This document shows positions 61,711-64,000 of a stretch of 64,000 nucleotides of DNA, piece after piece. Source of the stretch: CAYRUD01 sp964427425 (GTDB lineage Bacteria; Chlamydiota; Chlamydiia; Chlamydiales; FEN-1388). The notes under the pieces are model-generated. The model worked only from the letters and a program-made list of their open reading frames with translations, was not told the origin of the DNA and searched no databases. The stretch covers positions 62,001 through 126,000 of the forward strand of contig CAYRUD010000014.1 of the NCBI GenBank assembly GCA_964427425.1, written 5' to 3'. The position numbers were made by a program, and so were the translations under genes. Numbering within the stretch: position 1 is the stretch's first letter; each line of letters opens with the position of its first letter.

Positions 61711-62415
61711 ATGCACCACGACGAAACAAAAAAGAAGTGCCACGGCGGTTGCCACTGTAAAGGATCAGATACACACGTCGAAAAAGATGTCGTTTCCAAC
61801 GATCCGGCAGAAGATGCAAAAGATGCCTCAGTACTTAGCAAAGAAGATGCTCATACAGCTACAGAAGCTTCAAATCCGTTACAGGTTATGGAAGCGTTAA
61901 AAAAGGAAAAAGAAGAGTTTAAGGATAAGTATCTAAGAGCTTTAGCAGAGATTGAGAATAGCAGAAAGCGTCTCATGAGAGAGAGGGTTGAGGCTCAAGG
62001 TCTTGCAGTTCAGAATGTCATCGTGGACATGCTTCAGCCATTTGACCAGCTTGAAATGGCGCTTCATCACGCGGATAAAGCCGCTCCAGAAGTCAAGGCT
62101 TGGGCAATGGGCTTTCAGATGATCTTAGAGCATTTCCGCCAAGTCTTCTCAACACATGGCGTGAGCTCATTTACAAGTGTTGGAATGCTTTTTGACCCCC
62201 ATCTTCATGAGGCAATCGAAACTGAAGAGAAATCTGATGTCCAGGAAGGAACCATTCTTCAAGAGTTCCAGAAGGGATATCGAATGGGTGGCAAGACAAT
62301 TCGTCCTGCTAAAGTAAAGGTTGCAACGCAGCCGAAGTCTGCCGAAGAAGCTTTAGAGGAAAATGAACAGCCGCAAGAGAATGCGCCTCAATCCTCGCAA
62401 GATAGAGAAGAGTAG
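61711..62415 (+). CDS. grpE: Nucleotide exchange factor GrpE
   Basis: GrpE releases ADP from DnaK. The 234-residue protein has a long helix with LKKEKEEFKDKYLRALAEIENSRKRL in its usual place, then NVIVDMLQPFDQLEMAL, and the C-terminal beta domain with FDPHLHEAIETEE and QKGYRMGGKTIRPAKVKVA. The first 60 residues are non-conserved and begin with a Cys/His-rich stretch, KKCHGGCHCKGSDTH, which could bind metal or respond to redox. GAGGAA lies before ATG 61711. No second CIRCE is seen upstream, so grpE and dnaK likely depend on the hrcA promoter. Confidence 0.93.
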   Translation: MHHDETKKKCHGGCHCKGSDTHVEKDVVSNDPAEDAKDASVLSKEDAHTATEASNPLQVMEALKKEKEEFKDKYLRALAEIENSRKRLMRERVEAQGLAVQNVIVDMLQPFDQLEMALHHADKAAPEVKAWAMGFQMILEHFRQVFSTHGVSSFTSVGMLFDPHLHEAIETEEKSDVQEGTILQEFQKGYRMGGKTIRPAKVKVATQPKSAEEALEENEQPQENAPQSSQDREE

Positions 62416-62499
62416 AAGATCTCGTTTGGAATGCAGCACTGTCGAGAGATCTTGCTTTGATTTAATATTTATTACACTGAGAGACAGGAGAGAGTTCTT

Positions 62500-64000
62500 A
62501 TGTCCCAAAAGAAAGAGAGAATTATCGGTATCGACTTAGGTACCACAAACTCATGCGTCGCTGTCATGGAAGGTGGAAAGCCTGTTGTTATTGCTTCCGC
62601 AGAAGGCGTGAGAACAACCCCTTCCGTAGTCGCTTTTAAAGGCCCAGAAAGATTAGTTGGTATTCCTGCTAAGCGACAAGCAGTCACAAATGCTGAAAAT
62701 ACCATTTACTCTTCGAAGCGATTCATCGGACGTAAATACTCCGAAGTACGAGAAGAGATCAAAATTGTGCCTTATAAAGTCGTTGAAGGCTCAAGCGGTA
62801 ACGCAGTTTTCAATGTTCAAGGAAAGATGATGACTCCAGAAGAGATCGGAGCTCATATTTTGACAAAGATGAAAGAAACTGCGGAAGCATATCTCGGTGA
62901 AACAGTAACTGAAGCTGTGATCACAGTTCCTGCATACTTTAATGACGCGCAAAGACAATCGACAAAAGACGCAGGCCGAATCGCCGGCTTGAATGTTCGC
63001 CGTATTATTCCTGAGCCTACAGCTGCAGCTCTGGCTTATGGCCTTGATAAGCAAAAGACCACAAAGAAGATCGCGGTATTTGACTTAGGCGGTGGTACGT
63101 TCGATATTTCCGTTCTCGAGATCGGCGACGGCGTCATCGAAGTTCTTTCGACAAACGGTGACACACACTTAGGTGGCGACGACTTTGACAATGCTATCTT
63201 GAACTGGATGATCGAGGCGTTCCAACAAGAGCAAGGTATCGATCTTAGAAACGATAAGATGGCGCTTCAAAGACTTCGCGACGCAGCGGAAAAAGCGAAG
63301 ATTGAGCTTTCTGGAACAATGTCCACAGAGATCAATCAGCCATTCATCACAATGGATGCGTCGGGCCCTAAGCACTTGGCTTTGACTCTGACACGAGCAA
63401 AATTAGAAAGCTTGGTCGAGCATCTCATCAATAGAACAAAAGAGCCTTGCTTGAAGGCGATGAAAGACGCTGGCCTTTCCCGAGATGAGATCGCAGAAGT
63501 TATCTTGGTCGGTGGTATGTCCCGTATGCCAGCCGTTCAAAAGATCGTAAAAGATATCTTCGGCAAAGAGCCAAACAAGAGCGTCAACCCAGACGAAGCT
63601 GTCGCTGTCGGCGCTGCGATCCAAGGCGGCGTTCTCGCAGGTGAAGTCAAAGACATTCTTCTCCTCGATGTCACACCGCTTACATTCGGTATCGAGACAT
63701 TGGGCGGAGTTATGACTCCAATTATCGAGCGTAACACAACAATCCCAGCTCAGAAGAAGCAGGTCTTCTCAACCGCCGCTGACAATCAGCCAGCTGTTAC
63801 AATCCGTGTCCTTCAGGGTGAAAGACCAATGGCGAACGATAATAGAGAGATCGGTCGCTTTGACTTGACTGAGATTCCACCTGCTCCTCGTGGAACACCT
63901 CAGATTGAAGTGACATTCGATATCGATGCGGATGGTATTCTTCACGTATCGGCAAAAGATCTTTCCTCTGGAAAAGAGCAGAAGATTAAGATCCAAGCGA
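62500..64000 (+). CDS. dnaK: Molecular chaperone DnaK (Hsp70), partial at window end
   Basis: The first 500 codons of the Hsp70 chaperone; the gene continues past the right edge. AGGAGAGA sits just before ATG 62500. The ATPase domain starts IIGIDLGTTNSCVAVMEGG, continues with AVITVPAYFNDAQRQSTK, the second phosphate loop VFDLGGGTFDISVLE and the adenosine motif VGGMSRMPAVQ. The linker DVTPLTFGIETLGG and the beginning of the substrate domain follow. Codon use favours C-ending codons, as in the nucleotide translocase gene, which fits high expression. It is third in the hrcA-grpE-dnaK operon. Confidence 0.97.
   Translation, partial: MSQKKERIIGIDLGTTNSCVAVMEGGKPVVIASAEGVRTTPSVVAFKGPERLVGIPAKRQAVTNAENTIYSSKRFIGRKYSEVREEIKIVPYKVVEGSSGNAVFNVQGKMMTPEEIGAHILTKMKETAEAYLGETVTEAVITVPAYFNDAQRQSTKDAGRIAGLNVRRIIPEPTAAALAYGLDKQKTTKKIAVFDLGGGTFDISVLEIGDGVIEVLSTNGDTHLGGDDFDNAILNWMIEAFQQEQGIDLRNDKMALQRLRDAAEKAKIELSGTMSTEINQPFITMDASGPKHLALTLTRAKLESLVEHLINRTKEPCLKAMKDAGLSRDEIAEVILVGGMSRMPAVQKIVKDIFGKEPNKSVNPDEAVAVGAAIQGGVLAGEVKDILLLDVTPLTFGIETLGGVMTPIIERNTTIPAQKKQVFSTAADNQPAVTIRVLQGERPMANDNREIGRFDLTEIPPAPRGTPQIEVTFDIDADGILHVSAKDLSSGKEQKIKIQA

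Overview
This window comes from an obligate intracellular Chlamydiae-like bacterium, most likely an environmental (amoeba- or animal-associated) member outside the family Chlamydiaceae. The evidence is the combination of an NTT-type ATP/ADP translocase, an EUO-like late-gene regulator beside recJ and a fused secDF, a ytgABCD-type metal transport operon whose permease carries a DtxR repressor domain, and hrcA-grpE-dnaK behind a CIRCE element. Several blocks match my memory of the Chlamydia trachomatis gene order: tsaE with a CT538-like gene, argS-murA, secDF-recJ-euo-tsp-gltX, cysJ-ispF, ytgABCD-rseP, and serS/zntA. No rRNA, tRNA, IS element, prophage or CRISPR array was seen.

Layout. 1-1655 (minus): a secreted P-loop phosphotransferase-like protein (cut by the window edge), tsaE and a DUF2709-type protein. 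2009-8952: argS, epmB, two unknown coiled-coil/acidic proteins in the argS-murA interval (where Chlamydia keeps tarp), then murA. 9278-24857: ATP/ADP translocase, secDF, recJ, a 23S rRNA uracil methyltransferase, euo, tsp and gltX. 24854-27398: a CysJ-like flavoprotein reductase, an IspF-like protein lacking its metal ligands, and a small basic unknown protein. 27817-34486: ytgABCD and the site-2 protease rseP, without the dxr gene that I expect between them. 34689-41772: a potassium locus with a KdpD lacking its kinase half, a KdpF-like peptide and KdpABC. 41782-45101: a degenerate pyruvate-decarboxylase-like protein and a candidate circularly permuted papain-fold hydrolase. 45312-49101: serS, mnmH and an M18 aminopeptidase. 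49161-54673 (minus): two large cysteine-free proteins of unknown function, probably secreted. 55243-64000: a VIT/CCC1-type transporter, a P1B-type ATPase, an NAD-type glutamate dehydrogenase, then hrcA, grpE and the first 500 codons of dnaK.

How the genes work together. The core supports host-dependent life: nucleotide import, protein export (secDF), envelope proteolysis (tsp, rseP), peptidoglycan precursor synthesis (murA), metal and potassium homeostasis, translation (argS, gltX, serS, tRNA and rRNA modification), stress control by HrcA/CIRCE and developmental control by EUO. Host-interaction candidates are the pair in the argS-murA interval, the papain-fold protein and the 1310/498-residue pair.

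The most unusual observations are the IspF-like protein with all three metal ligands replaced together with the missing dxr, a KdpD sensor without a histidine kinase, a ThDP-enzyme homologue without its cofactor motif, the cysteine-free giant pair, and a frameshifted coiled-coil gene in the argS-murA interval. All family assignments were made by reading motifs; no database search was run.
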